A stretch of 64,000 bases of DNA from Maritimibacter alkaliphilus HTCC2654 (GCF_000152805.1 NZ_CH902578.1:3397906-3461905); one strand, 5' to 3'. Shown: positions 7,951 through 18,189, counted from the stretch's first letter. Translations and numbers: made by a program. Notes: generated by a model from the letters alone, not told the origin.

Positions 7951-10900
7951 ATGCGCGATACGCTGATGACCCCGTTTGACGACACCGCCAAATTCGCCCC
8001 CGAAGCCGACCTGATCCCCGACCTGATCGTGGATGCCCGCCTGTCCACAAAGGACCGTGCGGCGATCCACTCGCGGGCGGTCGCGCTGGTCCGCCAGATT
8101 CGCGAGGGCGAAAAACCGGGGATCATGGAGCAGTTTCTGGGCGAATACGGCCTGTCGACGGAAGAAGGCGTCGCGCTCATGTGTCTGGCCGAGGCGCTGC
8201 TCCGCGTGCCGGACCCGGACACCATCGACGCGCTGATCGAAGACAAGATCGCACCGTCCGACTGGGGCCGGCACATGGGGCAGGCGGCGTCGCCGCTGGT
8301 CAATGCCTCGACCTGGGCGCTGATGCTGACGGGCCGGGTGCTGGACGATCATCAGCCGGGCATTGCGGGCACGCTCAGGGGCATGGTGCGCCGTCTGGGC
8401 GAGCCGGTGATCCGGGTCGCGGTCGGCCAAGCGATGCGCGAGATGGGGCGCCAGTTCGTGCTGGGCGAGACCATCGAAGACGCGATCAAGCGGGCGAAGA
8501 AGCAGGAGGACAAGGGCTACACCTATTCCTACGACATGCTGGGCGAGGCGGCGCGCACCGCCCGCGATGCGCGGCGCTATCACGAAGCCTATTCCCATGC
8601 CATCGAGCGCATGGGGCATGTGGCCCGCGACAAGCCGGTGGCAGAAAGCCCCGGCATTTCGATCAAGCTCTCGGCGCTGCATCCCCGCTACGAGGTGGCG
8701 CAGGAAGACCGCGTGATGCGGGAGCTTGTGCCGATCGTCACCGATCTTGCCCGCCAGGCCGCCGAAGCCAACATCGGCTTGAACATCGACGCCGAGGAAC
8801 AGGATCGGCTGGCGCTGTCGCTCAAGGTGATCGCGGCGGTTCTGAGCAATCCCGCCTTGCACGGCTGGAACGGTTTCGGCGTCGTCGTGCAGGCCTATGG
8901 CAAACGCGCGGGGGCGGTGATCGACTGGCTTCACGCCACCGCCGAGGCGCTGGACCGCAAGATCATGGTGCGGCTGGTCAAGGGGGCCTACTGGGACACC
9001 GAGATGAAGCACGCGCAGGTCGAGGGACATCCGGGCTTTCCGCTGTTCACGACCAAGCCCGCGACCGATGTGAGCTATCTGGCCAATGCCCGCAAGCTGA
9101 TCGGATATGCCGACCGGCTCTATCCGCAGTTCGCCACGCACAACGCCCATACCGTCGCCGCGATCCTGCACATGGCCGAGGGGGTGGATTACGAATTCCA
9201 GCGCCTGCACGGGATGGGCGAGGGGCTGCATGACATCGTGATGCGCGAAAACGGCACGCGCTGCCGCATCTATGCACCCGTGGGGGCGCACCGCGATCTG
9301 CTCGCTTACCTCGTCCGGCGGCTTCTGGAGAACGGCGCGAATTCCAGCTTCGTGAATCAGATCGTGGACGAGGACGTGCCACCGGAAACCATCGCCGCCG
9401 ATCCGATCACGCAGGTGAGCGAGGTGAAGCGGGCCGAAGTTCTGGCGAAACCGTCCGCGATTTTCGGGGCCGGGCGGCTGAATTCGCAAGGCTACGACCT
9501 GTCCGACGCGGCGACGCTCGCGCGCATCTACGAGGTGCGCGAGATCGAGATGCCGGGGGCCAAGCCGATCCTGTCGGACCGTCTGGGAACGGGCACGGAC
9601 CGGCAGATCGTCAACCCGGCGACGGGAGAGGGCATTGCGACCGTGACCGATGCGGACGCCGACAGCGTCGAACGGGCGCTCGCCGGGGCTGCACCGTGGG
9701 AGGCGACCGCCGCCGAACGCGCGGCGATCCTGCGCCGGGCGGCCGATCTCTATGAGGATGCGCTTGGCCCGCTTTTCGCCGCGCTTCACCGGGAGGCGGG
9801 CAAGACGATCCCCGATGCGGTGGGGGAATTGCGCGAGGCGGTCGATTTCCTGCGCTATTACGCGAACGAGGGCGAAAAGCTGACGGCAGGCCCGCGCGGC
9901 GTCATCGCGGCGATCAGCCCGTGGAACTTCCCGCTCGCGATCTTCACCGGGCAGATCGCCGCCGCTCTGGCCGCAGGCAACGCGGTCATCGCCAAACCCG
10001 CCGAGCAGACGCCGCTCGTCGCCGCGATGGCCGTGCGTTTGATGCACGAGGCGGGGGTGCCGCGCAGCGCGCTGCAATATGTGCCGGGCGACGGGGCCAC
10101 GGTGGGGGCGACACTCACCTCGGATGCGCGGGTAGATGGCGTGGTGTTCACGGGGTCCACCGAAACGGCGCGGGTCATTCAGGGCGCGATGGCCGAACAC
10201 CTCGCCCCCGGTGCGCCGCTGATCGCGGAAACCGGCGGGCTGAATGCGATGATCGTGGATTCCACCGCTCTGCCCGAACAGGCGGTGCGCGACATCGTCG
10301 CCTCGTCCTTCCAGTCGGCGGGGCAACGCTGTTCGGCGCTCAGGTGTCTTTACGTGCAGGAGGACGTGGCGCCGACGCTGATCGAAATGCTCAAGGGCGC
10401 GATGGACGAGCTGGCGCTGGGCGATCCGTGGCATCTGTCGACGGACGTGGGGCCGGTGATCGACGCCGACGCCAAGGCGGGGATCGAAGCCTATGTCGAG
10501 GCACACACGGCGCGGGTGCTGCATCGGGTGGCGGCGCCCGAGACGGGCACCTTCGTCGCGCCGACGCTGATCGAGGTGGGCGGTATCGCGGATCTGGAGC
10601 GCGAGGTGTTCGGCCCCGTGCTGCATGTGGCGACGTTCCGGGCCGAGGATATCGACCGGGTGATCGACGACATCAACGCGCGGGGGTTCGGCCTGACCTT
10701 CGGCCTGCACACCCGCATCGACGGGCGGGTCGAAAACCTGTCGCGCCGTATTCGTGTCGGGAACGCCTATGTGAACCGCAACCAGATCGGCGCAATTGTC
10801 GGCAGTCAGCCGTTCGGCGGCGAGGGGCTGTCTGGCACGGGTCCGAAGGCGGGCGGGCCGAATTATGTCGCTCGCTTCACCGCGTCGCCCACCCCGATGG

Positions 10901-11367
10901 CCGATCAGACGTGGGAGATCATTGCCGAGACGCCCGCGGTGAAACGCGCCCTGTCCGATCACAGGGACCAGGTGGTGTCGGAGGAGTTGCTGCCCGGCCC
11001 GACCGGGGAGTTGAACCGCCTGACGCACTGGACGCGTCCGCCGATCCTGTGCCTTGGGCCCGGCACCCGCGCCGCCGAGGCGCAGGCGCAGGCGGTGCGC
11101 GCCCTTGGCGGCGAAGCCGTCGTGCCGGAGGGGGAGCTGACGCCGGAAGCTCTGGTCACGCTCGACGGTTTCTCGGGCGCGATCTGGTGGGGCGAGGCCG
11201 ACACGGCGCGCATCTATGCCAAGGCGCTGGCGGCGCGTAAGGGCGCGATCGTGCCGCTGATCACCGGCCATCCCGACCGCGCGCATGTCTGCCACGAGCG
11301 GCACCTGTGCGTGGATACCACAGCCGCGGGCGGTAACGCCGATTTGCTTGCGAAGTCTGCCGGGTAG
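7951..11367 (+). CDS. putA: Bifunctional proline dehydrogenase / L-glutamate gamma-semialdehyde dehydrogenase
   Basis: This is a 1138-residue enzyme that oxidises proline to glutamate in two steps. The proline dehydrogenase barrel occupies about residues 80-460, with SIKLSALHPRY, RLVKGAYWDTE and QRLHGMGEGLHD. The aldehyde dehydrogenase part follows, with SPWNFPLAIFTGQ, ETGGLNAMIVD (general base region) and the catalytic cysteine in SAGQRCSALR. A C-terminal extension of about 150 residues beyond the ALDH core matches the longer type B PutA proteins. There is no N-terminal ribbon-helix-helix domain, so it should not regulate its own gene; PutR next door is the likely regulator. Confidence 0.95.
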   Translation: MRDTLMTPFDDTAKFAPEADLIPDLIVDARLSTKDRAAIHSRAVALVRQIREGEKPGIMEQFLGEYGLSTEEGVALMCLAEALLRVPDPDTIDALIEDKIAPSDWGRHMGQAASPLVNASTWALMLTGRVLDDHQPGIAGTLRGMVRRLGEPVIRVAVGQAMREMGRQFVLGETIEDAIKRAKKQEDKGYTYSYDMLGEAARTARDARRYHEAYSHAIERMGHVARDKPVAESPGISIKLSALHPRYEVAQEDRVMRELVPIVTDLARQAAEANIGLNIDAEEQDRLALSLKVIAAVLSNPALHGWNGFGVVVQAYGKRAGAVIDWLHATAEALDRKIMVRLVKGAYWDTEMKHAQVEGHPGFPLFTTKPATDVSYLANARKLIGYADRLYPQFATHNAHTVAAILHMAEGVDYEFQRLHGMGEGLHDIVMRENGTRCRIYAPVGAHRDLLAYLVRRLLENGANSSFVNQIVDEDVPPETIAADPITQVSEVKRAEVLAKPSAIFGAGRLNSQGYDLSDAATLARIYEVREIEMPGAKPILSDRLGTGTDRQIVNPATGEGIATVTDADADSVERALAGAAPWEATAAERAAILRRAADLYEDALGPLFAALHREAGKTIPDAVGELREAVDFLRYYANEGEKLTAGPRGVIAAISPWNFPLAIFTGQIAAALAAGNAVIAKPAEQTPLVAAMAVRLMHEAGVPRSALQYVPGDGATVGATLTSDARVDGVVFTGSTETARVIQGAMAEHLAPGAPLIAETGGLNAMIVDSTALPEQAVRDIVASSFQSAGQRCSALRCLYVQEDVAPTLIEMLKGAMDELALGDPWHLSTDVGPVIDADAKAGIEAYVEAHTARVLHRVAAPETGTFVAPTLIEVGGIADLEREVFGPVLHVATFRAEDIDRVIDDINARGFGLTFGLHTRIDGRVENLSRRIRVGNAYVNRNQIGAIVGSQPFGGEGLSGTGPKAGGPNYVARFTASPTPMADQTWEIIAETPAVKRALSDHRDQVVSEELLPGPTGELNRLTHWTRPPILCLGPGTRAAEAQAQAVRALGGEAVVPEGELTPEALVTLDGFSGAIWWGEADTARIYAKALAARKGAIVPLITGHPDRAHVCHERHLCVDTTAAGGNADLLAKSAG

Positions 11368-11403
11368 AGGGAACCAATCCCGGGGCGCGCCGTTAGGTCA
11401 CCG

Positions 11404-12363
11404 ATGTCGACAGAGCGTGCCCCGAGTATGTTAAAGCGAACCAACGAACCACAGTTGATGAACACCCATGTGGTGATCAACGCCCGCTCGGGGCGCCGTG
11501 AAGGCACGGCCATCACCGATGCGCTCGAGGCCTGCGTCGCCAAACATGGCGGTCGGGTGACCTTTCACGTCGACGAACGGGGCGGCTCGGTCGAGAAGCT
11601 GACCCGCCGCGCCCTGAACGCCGGGGCATCTGCCGTGATCGCGGCGGGGGGCGACGGCACCATCTGCGGCGTGGCGAACCGGATGGTCGGCTCGGGCGTG
11701 CCGCTGGGCGTGATCCCGATGGGGACGTTCAACTATTTCGCGCGCTCGCTCGGTATCCCGGAAACGGCCGAGGATGCCGTCGCCGCAATCTGCGACGGCG
11801 AGGTGCGCCCGGCGGCCATCGGTCGGGTGAACGACAAGGTGTTCCTGAACAACACCTCGATCGGGGTCTATTCCGCGATCCTTCAGCAGCGTGAAGACAC
11901 CTATAAGCAATTCGGGCGTTCGCGCATCGCCGCCTATTGGTCGGTCCTGCGGGCGCTGGTGAAGTTCTACGACCCCATGACCATGAAGATCGAAGTGGAT
12001 GGCGAGCGGATGTCGGTGAGATCCCCGCTCGCCTTCGTCTGCAATTCGGCCTTCCAGCTTGAACGCTTCGCCCTGCAAGGCGCCGACGAGGTGCGCGAGG
12101 GCAAGCTGGCGCTGTTCCTTGCCGATGACGTCGGGCGCTGGGGGCTGGTCAAACACGCCGCCAAACTCGCCGCGCGCCGGATGCAGGAGGGGCGCGACTT
12201 CCGCCTCGTCACCGGGCGCGAGATCGTGATCGATCCGGGCAAGCACAAGCGGCTCGTCGTGCGCGACGGCGAGAAGGAACCGATGCGCGGGCCCTATCGC
12301 ATACGGCTGGACCAGCGTGGGCTGGACGTCATCCGCCCGAAGGCCGGTTCGCGTCCGGCATGA
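11404..12363 (+). CDS. Diacylglycerol kinase catalytic-domain lipid kinase family protein
   Basis: This is a 319-residue protein of the DAGK_cat/YegS-like family. The nucleotide-binding motif AAGGDGTICGVANRM is near residues 78-93, followed by GVIPMGTFNYFARSLG. The family phosphorylates diacylglycerol, sphingoid bases or related lipids. In-frame starts at 11428 and 11458 are also possible; the domain begins at VVINARSG, only three residues after the ATG at 11458, so the true protein may be 18 residues shorter. Its stop overlaps the metallophosphoesterase ATG by four bases, so a joint role in lipid or envelope metabolism is possible. Confidence 0.83.
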   Translation: MSTERAPSMLKRTNEPQLMNTHVVINARSGRREGTAITDALEACVAKHGGRVTFHVDERGGSVEKLTRRALNAGASAVIAAGGDGTICGVANRMVGSGVPLGVIPMGTFNYFARSLGIPETAEDAVAAICDGEVRPAAIGRVNDKVFLNNTSIGVYSAILQQREDTYKQFGRSRIAAYWSVLRALVKFYDPMTMKIEVDGERMSVRSPLAFVCNSAFQLERFALQGADEVREGKLALFLADDVGRWGLVKHAAKLAARRMQEGRDFRLVTGREIVIDPGKHKRLVVRDGEKEPMRGPYRIRLDQRGLDVIRPKAGSRPA

Positions 12364-13196
12364 GCCGTCTCGTCCACCTGTCCGACCTTCACTTCGGGCG
12401 CGCGCGCCCCGAATTGCTCGCACCGCTGTCCGATGCGATCAACGCCGCGCACCCGGATCTGGTCGTGGTGTCGGGCGATCTGACACAACGCGCCCGGTCG
12501 CGGGAGTTCGCGGCGGCGCGGGAGTTTCTTGACGGTCTCGGTGCGCGCTGGCTGGCGGTGCCGGGCAATCACGACATTCCGCTTTATCAACCGTGGGATA
12601 GGTTTCTGAAGCCGTTCCGAAAATATCGCGAGAACATCGCGCTGGATCTGGAGCCCTGCCACGAGGGCGAGGATTACCTTGTCGCGGGTCTGAACACGGT
12701 GGATCGGTTCGCCGGGCAGCGGGGCCGGGCGCGGGCGGGCGCGATCCGGCGGGTCTGTTCCCTTTTCGACGGTGGGCCGGACGACCGGTTCAACATCCTG
12801 ATGGCCCATCACCCGTTCGAGCAGGATCATGCGAGCCACAAGACGCCGATGAAACGGGCCGAGCCGATGCTGGAGCGGCTCAAGGCCTGCGGCACCCATG
12901 TGGTGCTGTCGGGGCATCTGCATATGTGGCACACCGGCCCGTTCTTGACGCGCCCCGGCCATGTCGGCCCGATTCAGGTCCATGCCGGCACGAGCCTGTC
13001 GAGCCGCCTGCGTGGCGAGGTGAACGATTTCGCCCTGCTCGACATGACCGGCGACCGGCTGACCGTCACGCGCATGGCGGTCGAGGCCGACGGCACCGAT
13101 TTCACCGAGCGCACGCAGGCGCGGTTCAAGCGTCGGGGGACCGGGCTGGTGCCGCTGGACGGGTCAGAAATCGACGGTGACGCCGGGCAGCTTTAG
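12360..13196 (+). CDS. Calcineurin-like metallophosphoesterase
   Basis: This is a 278-residue metallophosphoesterase with all five metal motifs: SDLHFGR near the start, [25 protein letters not shown] and [10 protein letters not shown]. The family cleaves cyclic nucleotides, phospholipid head groups or nucleotide-lipid pyrophosphates; the substrate here is unknown. It is coupled by ATGA to the lipid-kinase-like gene. The last 33 bases overlap the end of convergent mipZ, an unusually long tail-to-tail overlap. Confidence 0.9.
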   Translation: MSRLVHLSDLHFGRARPELLAPLSDAINAAHPDLVVVSGDLTQRARSREFAAAREFLDGLGARWLAVPGNHDIPLYQPWDRFLKPFRKYRENIALDLEPCHEGEDYLVAGLNTVDRFAGQRGRARAGAIRRVCSLFDGGPDDRFNILMAHHPFEQDHASHKTPMKRAEPMLERLKACGTHVVLSGHLHMWHTGPFLTRPGHVGPIQVHAGTSLSSRLRGEVNDFALLDMTGDRLTVTRMAVEADGTDFTERTQARFKRRGTGLVPLDGSEIDGDAGQL

Positions 13197-13976
13197 CTCT
13201 TTCATCAGGTCGCGCAGTTCCTGACGCGCGGCCACGTTCGAGATGTTCATCTGACCGACGACGCCCACGTCGCGCAGGTCGAGAAGCGTCAGGCCGCGCG
13301 GGAACAATTCGCGAAAGATCACCCGCTCGTTGAAGCCGGGCGCGGTGCGGAACCCGATCCGGCGCGACAGGTTCTTGAGCGCGTCGCCCATCTTTTTCTT
13401 GTTGATCATCGCCTGCGCCCCCAGCCGGTTGCGCACCACGATCCAGTCGATCGGCTTAAGACCCGCCTGCGCGCGAAGCTGGCGCGCGTTCCACACCATC
13501 TCCGCATAGACCGAAGGGCCGAGCACCTTGTTCGAGTCGCTGTCGATATGGGCGAGCAGGTCGAAATCGACAAAGCTGTCATTGAGCGGGGTGATGAGCG
13601 TATCGGCCAGCGTATGCGCCACCTGACTTAGCCGGGTGTGGGAGCCGGGGCAGTCGATCAGGATGAAATCGCAGGTCGGCTCGATCTCGGCCACGGCTTG
13701 CGAGAGCCTGCGGTCATAAGGGTTTTCGCCGGGCTTGAGGCTCGCCTGATCTATCTCGGGCAGTTCGTGGTAGACGGGCGAGGGCAGGTCCACGCCTTCC
13801 TTGGCGATGGTCGCGGCGCGGTTCGCCATGTAGCGGCCGAAGGTCCGTTGACGCAGGTCGAGGTCAAGAACGCCGACCTTGAAGCCCAGACGGGCCAGCG
13901 CGGTCGCCACGTGCATGGAAACGGTCGACTTGCCAGCCCCGCCCTTTTCGTTCCCCACAACGATGATATGCGCCAC
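13164..13976 (-). CDS. mipZ: Division-plane positioning ATPase MipZ
   Basis: This is a ParA-superfamily ATPase of 270 residues, close to the Caulobacter MipZ length. The deviant Walker A is [11 protein letters not shown], followed by [16 protein letters not shown] and [15 protein letters not shown]. MipZ forms a gradient from chromosome origins through ParB and blocks FtsZ assembly away from mid-cell. I place the start at the GTG of [13 protein letters not shown], since the residues upstream in the frame have no family match and a candidate promoter lies 46 bases ahead. ParB is not in this window. The 3' end overlaps the metallophosphoesterase gene. Confidence 0.9.
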   Translation of the reverse strand: MAHIIVVGNEKGGAGKSTVSMHVATALARLGFKVGVLDLDLRQRTFGRYMANRAATIAKEGVDLPSPVYHELPEIDQASLKPGENPYDRRLSQAVAEIEPTCDFILIDCPGSHTRLSQVAHTLADTLITPLNDSFVDFDLLAHIDSDSNKVLGPSVYAEMVWNARQLRAQAGLKPIDWIVVRNRLGAQAMINKKKMGDALKNLSRRIGFRTAPGFNERVIFRELFPRGLTLLDLRDVGVVGQMNISNVAARQELRDLMKELKLPGVTVDF

Positions 13977-14296
13977 GCCCGGCCCCCGAAACTGTCCCGA
14001 TGATGCGCCTGTGCCGACGCTTTGCCACACTATATGGTGGGAGGTCGGGATTTGGAAGCGGAACCGCCCTTGCCCTGACGCGACGAAGGCCATCCGCATC
14101 CGGCGGCGGAGCACCCGGCGAAGCGCATCGGTGCGTGATGGTGCGGGGGCGGGCAGGACGGGTCCGCACAGTCTGTTTCCAAATCGCTCATAGGGAAATG
14201 TGGCAGGAATAAGGTAAGAACAAGGCGGGTTTGGGGGCAGATAATGGCGGTTACGTCGCATTGCGACGGAATTCTTGTCTGCGGACCGGGGGACCC
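13977..14296. other. Divergent intergenic region between mipZ and the RTX glycosidase
   Basis: These 320 bases separate two divergently transcribed genes. No open frame here looks real. A candidate sigma-70 promoter for mipZ is at 14029-14057. A purine-rich stretch around 14195-14235 and the GGGGGA ribosome binding site at 14288-14293 precede the glycosidase start. I could not identify a clear promoter for the glycosidase. Confidence 0.5.
14029..14057 (-). promoter_or_regulatory. Candidate sigma-70 promoter of mipZ
   Basis: On the minus strand a -10 box TATAGT (14029-14034) and a weaker -35 box TTCCAA (14052-14057) are separated by 17 bases. The implied leader to the GTG start is about 46 bases. 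The -35 box is poor, so this is a prediction only. Confidence 0.35.
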
Positions 14297-16429
14297 ATGA
14301 AGCTCGAACTCACCCATCAGCCTGCGACGGGCCTGACGGTGCGGCCAGAGCTGTTCGGCGGCAACACGCTTTATTCGCTCAACTCGCTCGACCCGGACGG
14401 CAGCTTCGTGCAGGCGGTCGATCAGCTAGGCGTCACCGGCCTGCGCTATCCCGGCGGGACGATGACGGAGGAGTGGGGGGCCGCGTTCTATGACGATCCC
14501 AACACGCTGCCCGCCCATGTGACCGATGCCTACAGCTTCATCGGGCTGGACGCCTTTCTCGACTGGACCACCGCGCAGGGCCGGGCGGCGACCATCGTGC
14601 TGCCGACGAGCCACCTGTTCGTGGGCGACCCCGTGGGGCAGGCGCCGCGCAGGCTCGACATGGCGGCGGTGGCCGAGATCGGGGAGTTCGTCGCGGACCT
14701 CGTCGCGCGTCACCCCGAGGCGGTGATCGACGGGTTCGAGATCGGGAACGAATACTGGGGCGCCGTGGATCGGATGACCTCGCAGGAATACGGCATCCTC
14801 GCGAATGCCGTGGCGATTGCAGCGCAGGCCGGACTGGACAGGGTTCTGGGGGCGGGGGCCGATCAACCCGCAATCCTCGTCCAGTCCGGCCAACAATGGG
14901 GCCGCGATTTCAAGCTGGGCGGGGTCTATTACGGCAACGGGATGGACTGGCCCGCGAAGGTCACGCAGGCCAACATCGACGTGCTGGCCGAACTCACCGA
15001 CGCGGCGAAGGTGGCGATCGACGGGTTGATCGAGCACTATTATTTCGTCGAGACGACCGATCCCCTGAACATCGGGGACACCGCGCCGGAAAAGGCCAAC
15101 CGTTACTTCCGCGAAATGCAGTGGGACATCCGTCAGTGGAGCGCGGCCTTCGATCCGGCGCGCCACGGCGTGCTGGACATCGCAGTGACGGAATGGGGCG
15201 TTGCGTGGGAAGCGCGCGAGCAATGGGGGCTGAAATCGGCGGGCGTCGTGCTGGAGATGTTCGAAGGGCTGGTGCGGATGGGGGCCAGCAGCGCGAATGT
15301 CTGGCCCATCGAACTGGACGGCTCGGTCGATTTCGCGGGCAGCCACACCGACCGCGACGGGGCCGATAGCGACAAGCTGACCGCGCGCGGGCAGGCGTTC
15401 CGGCTGATGGCGGAATACACAATTGGGCTGGAGGTGCTGGATAACGGGTTCAGCGCGGCGGATGCGGCGGTCCAGACGGTCGAGGTGAACAGCTACGGCA
15501 GCGCCGACCGCTTCGTCGTCTTCATCTCGTCGCGCGACGCGGCGACACAGGATGTCGAGTTGGATGTGTCGGCCTATGTGCCGGGGTTTTCGTCGATGTC
15601 CGGCCAGCGCATATCGCTCATCAACGACGCGGCCCACTGGAACGAGGCGCGGTGGTTTGCCGAAACCGACCCGCTGTCGGCGGGCGATCTGGGCAATTCC
15701 GCCGTCATCGACGTGACCCTGAAACCGTTCGAGGTGGTCATGGTCGAATACGTGCTGAACGGCGCCGCCGACCGCTTCGCCGCACCGGAATATATCTCGG
15801 GCGCGATGACCGCCGACCGGATTTACGGCACCGACGGCAGCGATGAGATCTGGGGCCGGGCCGGGCACGATTTCATCAACGCGGGCGGCGGCGACGACTG
15901 GGTGCAGGGCAACAAGGGCCGCGACAAGATTCTGACCGGGACCGGGGACGACTTCACCAAAGGGCGCAAAGGGCCGGACACGATCCTTGGCGGGCCGGGG
16001 GACGACGACCTGCGCGGCAATCGCGGGCATGACCAGATCTTCGGCGAGGCGGGCCACGATACCCTCAAGGGCGGGCGGGGCAACGACTGGCTTTACGGCG
16101 GGAGCGGGGATGACGTCATCATTGCGGGGCGCGGTGACGACGTTCTGGTCGGCGGTCCGGGACACGACATTCTGAGCGGAAAGCAGGGTGCGGACCGCTT
16201 CGTGTTCAAGGGCGCGGGGTCGAACCTGGTCACGGATTACGACGCGGGCGAGGATACGCTCGACCTGTCCGAAACGGGTGCGCGCTATTCCGACCTTACC
16301 ATCATGAACACGACGGCACGGATCGACGGCGAGACCACCACGGGCGCTCTCATCGACTACGGCGAAGGGACAGCGTTCCTCGTCGCAATCGACGCGCGCG
16401 ACCTTGGGGCCGACGATTTCGTGTTCTGA
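14297..16429 (+). CDS. Glycoside hydrolase-like protein with C-terminal RTX calcium-binding repeats
   Basis: This is a 710-residue protein in two parts. Residues 1-490 look like a clan-A TIM-barrel glycosidase followed by a beta-sandwich. The likely acid/base glutamate is E152 in [10 protein letters not shown] and the likely nucleophile is E299 in AVTEWGVAW, each at a strand end as in GH39/GH44/GH79-type enzymes. Residues about 510-640 hold about ten nonapeptide RTX repeats of GGxGxDxxx type. There is no N-terminal signal peptide, so a type I secretion route through the C-terminus is expected; no secretion genes are in the window. The ATG at 14297 follows GGGGGA. The polysaccharide substrate is unknown. 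Confidence 0.8.
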   Translation: MKLELTHQPATGLTVRPELFGGNTLYSLNSLDPDGSFVQAVDQLGVTGLRYPGGTMTEEWGAAFYDDPNTLPAHVTDAYSFIGLDAFLDWTTAQGRAATIVLPTSHLFVGDPVGQAPRRLDMAAVAEIGEFVADLVARHPEAVIDGFEIGNEYWGAVDRMTSQEYGILANAVAIAAQAGLDRVLGAGADQPAILVQSGQQWGRDFKLGGVYYGNGMDWPAKVTQANIDVLAELTDAAKVAIDGLIEHYYFVETTDPLNIGDTAPEKANRYFREMQWDIRQWSAAFDPARHGVLDIAVTEWGVAWEAREQWGLKSAGVVLEMFEGLVRMGASSANVWPIELDGSVDFAGSHTDRDGADSDKLTARGQAFRLMAEYTIGLEVLDNGFSAADAAVQTVEVNSYGSADRFVVFISSRDAATQDVELDVSAYVPGFSSMSGQRISLINDAAHWNEARWFAETDPLSAGDLGNSAVIDVTLKPFEVVMVEYVLNGAADRFAAPEYISGAMTADRIYGTDGSDEIWGRAGHDFINAGGGDDWVQGNKGRDKILTGTGDDFTKGRKGPDTILGGPGDDDLRGNRGHDQIFGEAGHDTLKGGRGNDWLYGGSGDDVIIAGRGDDVLVGGPGHDILSGKQGADRFVFKGAGSNLVTDYDAGEDTLDLSETGARYSDLTIMNTTARIDGETTTGALIDYGEGTAFLVAIDARDLGADDFVF

Positions 16430-16585
16430 GGATCACCGGGGCCTCTCTTCGTCCAGCCGGGCGGGGGCCACGGTGCGCGCAGGTCGGCGGGTGCGGCCGG
16501 CCTGCGCAATCACGCATCACCACCCTTGCCGCGCATGGCAAAAGGCCGGACAGTGGGTCGCGATTGCCCCAGACTGCGTTTCGCG

Positions 16586-17242
16586 ATGCCGATTGACCTG
16601 AACTTCACCCTCGACGTCATCACATGGGAAGCCGTCTCGGCGCTTTCGGGCCTGATGATCGCGGGGGTCGGTTTCGTCATCAGCCGCAACCTCAGACGCC
16701 ACGACCGGCACACGCAACGCTATGCGCTGTTGGGCGAATACCGGCGCGAGGTGACGGCGTTTTCCAAGGAATACTTCGAAATCGTCGCCGATGTGCTTGC
16801 GGTGCGCGACAGTGTGGAAGACCCGGCACAGGTGCGCGCCGAACTCGAACGCCTTGCCACCCGGCTGTCGGGCATGGTGGATGCGGGCCGGTTTCTGTTT
16901 CCCAACGACACGAGCGGCGAAAACGCCTTCGGCTTTGAAAAAGGCGATGCTTTCGCGGGCCGGCGACGCCCGGCGCTGAACGCGATCCTCGCCGCCTATC
17001 ACGCGGTGAAGGCGATGAAGACCGAGGGCGACTATCGGCAGGAGAAGCTTGCCGAAGCCCTGGCCCAACTGAGGAAAACAGGCGAGCCGCTGTCCGAACC
17101 GATCCGGGAGAACGATCCGGTCTACCTGCTGATCCAGTCGCGCCGCTGCTACCTGAACGCCGTGGTGCCCGAGACGCAGCCGGACGAATGGCGGCGCATG
17201 TTCTCGGACATTCTGGCCCCTGTGCCGCGGGCGACGAAATAG
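16586..17242 (+). CDS. Membrane-anchored protein of unknown function
   Basis: I do not recognise this 218-residue protein. One hydrophobic segment near residues 13-35 (ITWEAVSALSGLMIAGVGFV) is followed by a basic stop-transfer RNLRRHDRH and a long, charged, mostly helical cytoplasmic domain. The start at 16586 places the membrane segment near the N-terminus. It stands alone between the RTX glycosidase and the convergent rpmE, and a bidirectional hairpin at 17251-17279 closes it. Confidence 0.6.
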   Translation: MPIDLNFTLDVITWEAVSALSGLMIAGVGFVISRNLRRHDRHTQRYALLGEYRREVTAFSKEYFEIVADVLAVRDSVEDPAQVRAELERLATRLSGMVDAGRFLFPNDTSGENAFGFEKGDAFAGRRRPALNAILAAYHAVKAMKTEGDYRQEKLAEALAQLRKTGEPLSEPIRENDPVYLLIQSRRCYLNAVVPETQPDEWRRMFSDILAPVPRATK

Positions 17243-17250
17243 CCCAACGA

Positions 17251-17279
17251 AAAACGCCGCCCGTTTGGGGCGGCGTTTC
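17251..17279 (-). terminator. Rho-independent terminator, shared by rpmE and the convergent gene
   Basis: A GC-rich stem AAACGCCGCCC pairs with GGGCGGCGTTT around a short loop. On the minus strand it is followed by TTTTTCGTT, which ends the rplS-rpmE transcript. The shorter T run on the other side may also stop the plus-strand gene. Confidence 0.8.
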
Positions 17280-17300
17280 CGATACGTCTTGCGGGCTGGC

Positions 17301-17522
17301 TCAGAAGCCGAGACCGGCGTACTTGTTCTTGAACTTCGACACGCGGCCGCCGGTGTCCATCAGGCGGGACGAGCCGCCGGTCCAGGCCGGGTGAACGGTG
17401 GGGTCGATGTCGAGCGACAGCGTGTCGCCCTCGGCGCCCCAGGTCGATTTCATCTGCACCACGGTGCCATCGGTCATCTTGACGTCGATGATGTGGTAGT
17501 CCGGATGGGTTTCCTTTTTCAT
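17301..17522 (-). CDS. rpmE: 50S ribosomal protein L31
   Basis: This is bL31, 73 residues, starting [19 protein letters not shown] and containing [13 protein letters not shown] near the middle and [11 protein letters not shown] at the end. It has no CxxC zinc pair, so it is the zinc-independent form. It lies 11 bases after rplS and ends before a strong terminator. Confidence 0.96.
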   Translation of the reverse strand: MKKETHPDYHIIDVKMTDGTVVQMKSTWGAEGDTLSLDIDPTVHPAWTGGSSRLMDTGGRVSKFKNKYAGLGF

Positions 17523-17533
17523 CTCGTCTCTCC

Positions 17534-17914
17534 TCAGGCTTTCGCTTTGAGCGGCTTGTAGGTGGTGTCTTCCGCGATACGGGCCGATTTGCCGCGACGC
17601 GAACGGAGGTAGTAGAGCTTGGCGCGGCGGACTTTACCGCGACGCACCACTTCGATCGACTCGATGTTGGTCGAGTAGAGCGGGAACACGCGTTCCACGC
17701 CTTCGCCGAAGGAAATCTTGCGAACGGTGAACGAACCGGCAATGCCCGCGCCGTTCTTGCGCGAAATGCAGACGCCTTCGTAGGCCTGCACGCGGGTGCG
17801 CGTGCCTTCGGTCACCTTGTAGCCGACGCGGATGGTGTCACCCGCTTTGAAATCCGGAATGTCTTTCCCGAGCTCGGCAATCTGCTCGGCTTCCAGTTGT
17901 GCGATCAGGTCCAT
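17534..17914 (-). CDS. rplS: 50S ribosomal protein L19
   Basis: This is bL19, 126 residues, with the typical [18 protein letters not shown] start and [20 protein letters not shown] near residues 80-100. I used the ATG at 17914 because [12 protein letters not shown] matches the family N-terminus; the long open extension upstream does not. A promoter about 220 bases upstream suggests transcription apart from trmD. The long leader could carry regulation, but I recognise no known leader motif. Confidence 0.96.
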   Translation of the reverse strand: MDLIAQLEAEQIAELGKDIPDFKAGDTIRVGYKVTEGTRTRVQAYEGVCISRKNGAGIAGSFTVRKISFGEGVERVFPLYSTNIESIEVVRRGKVRRAKLYYLRSRRGKSARIAEDTTYKPLKAKA

Positions 17915-18136
17915 CGGACCACTCCTATGCTGCTCACGGTTGACCCGCGAAGTTTGACGCGCCTCAGAGCTCCGTGTCTTCGACTGGGTCCGCTTGTCGC
18001 TTGCGCGTGCGCCCACCGGAGGGTTCAGGTCACTGTTCCTTTGGTCTCGTCGTCCGGCCGACCTGCCCACCGAAGAAGCGGGTGCCCTGGCATTGGACAA
18101 CGGCCCGGATGCCCCGCGAGGGGCCCGGACGGGCAG

Positions 18137-18165
18137 CGTATAAGAGCAGAATCACTTTGGATCAA
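18137..18165 (-). promoter_or_regulatory. Candidate sigma-70 promoter of rplS-rpmE
   Basis: The minus strand carries TTGATC (18160-18165), a 17-base spacer and TATACG (18137-18142). Both boxes are close to consensus and the spacing is ideal. The resulting leader before rplS would be about 215 bases. This would separate rplS-rpmE from the upstream iron-sulfur and GNAT genes. Confidence 0.6.
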
Positions 18166-18189
18166 GGCTTTTGAACGCCTCGAATCCCT

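Noticed and set aside
7369-11304. Very long open frame on the minus strand opposite putA (over 1300 codons)
   Set aside because: It is antisense to a clear putA. High GC content removes stop codons from the opposite strand, and the translation is Arg/His/Gly-rich with no family resemblance.
13977-14261. N-terminal extension of MipZ in the same frame
   Set aside because: The residues upstream of the GTG lack family similarity and would cross the candidate promoter.
15800-16200. Regular short repeats that could suggest a CRISPR-like or tandem DNA repeat
   Set aside because: They are degenerate at the DNA level and encode RTX calcium-binding nonapeptides in the glycosidase frame.
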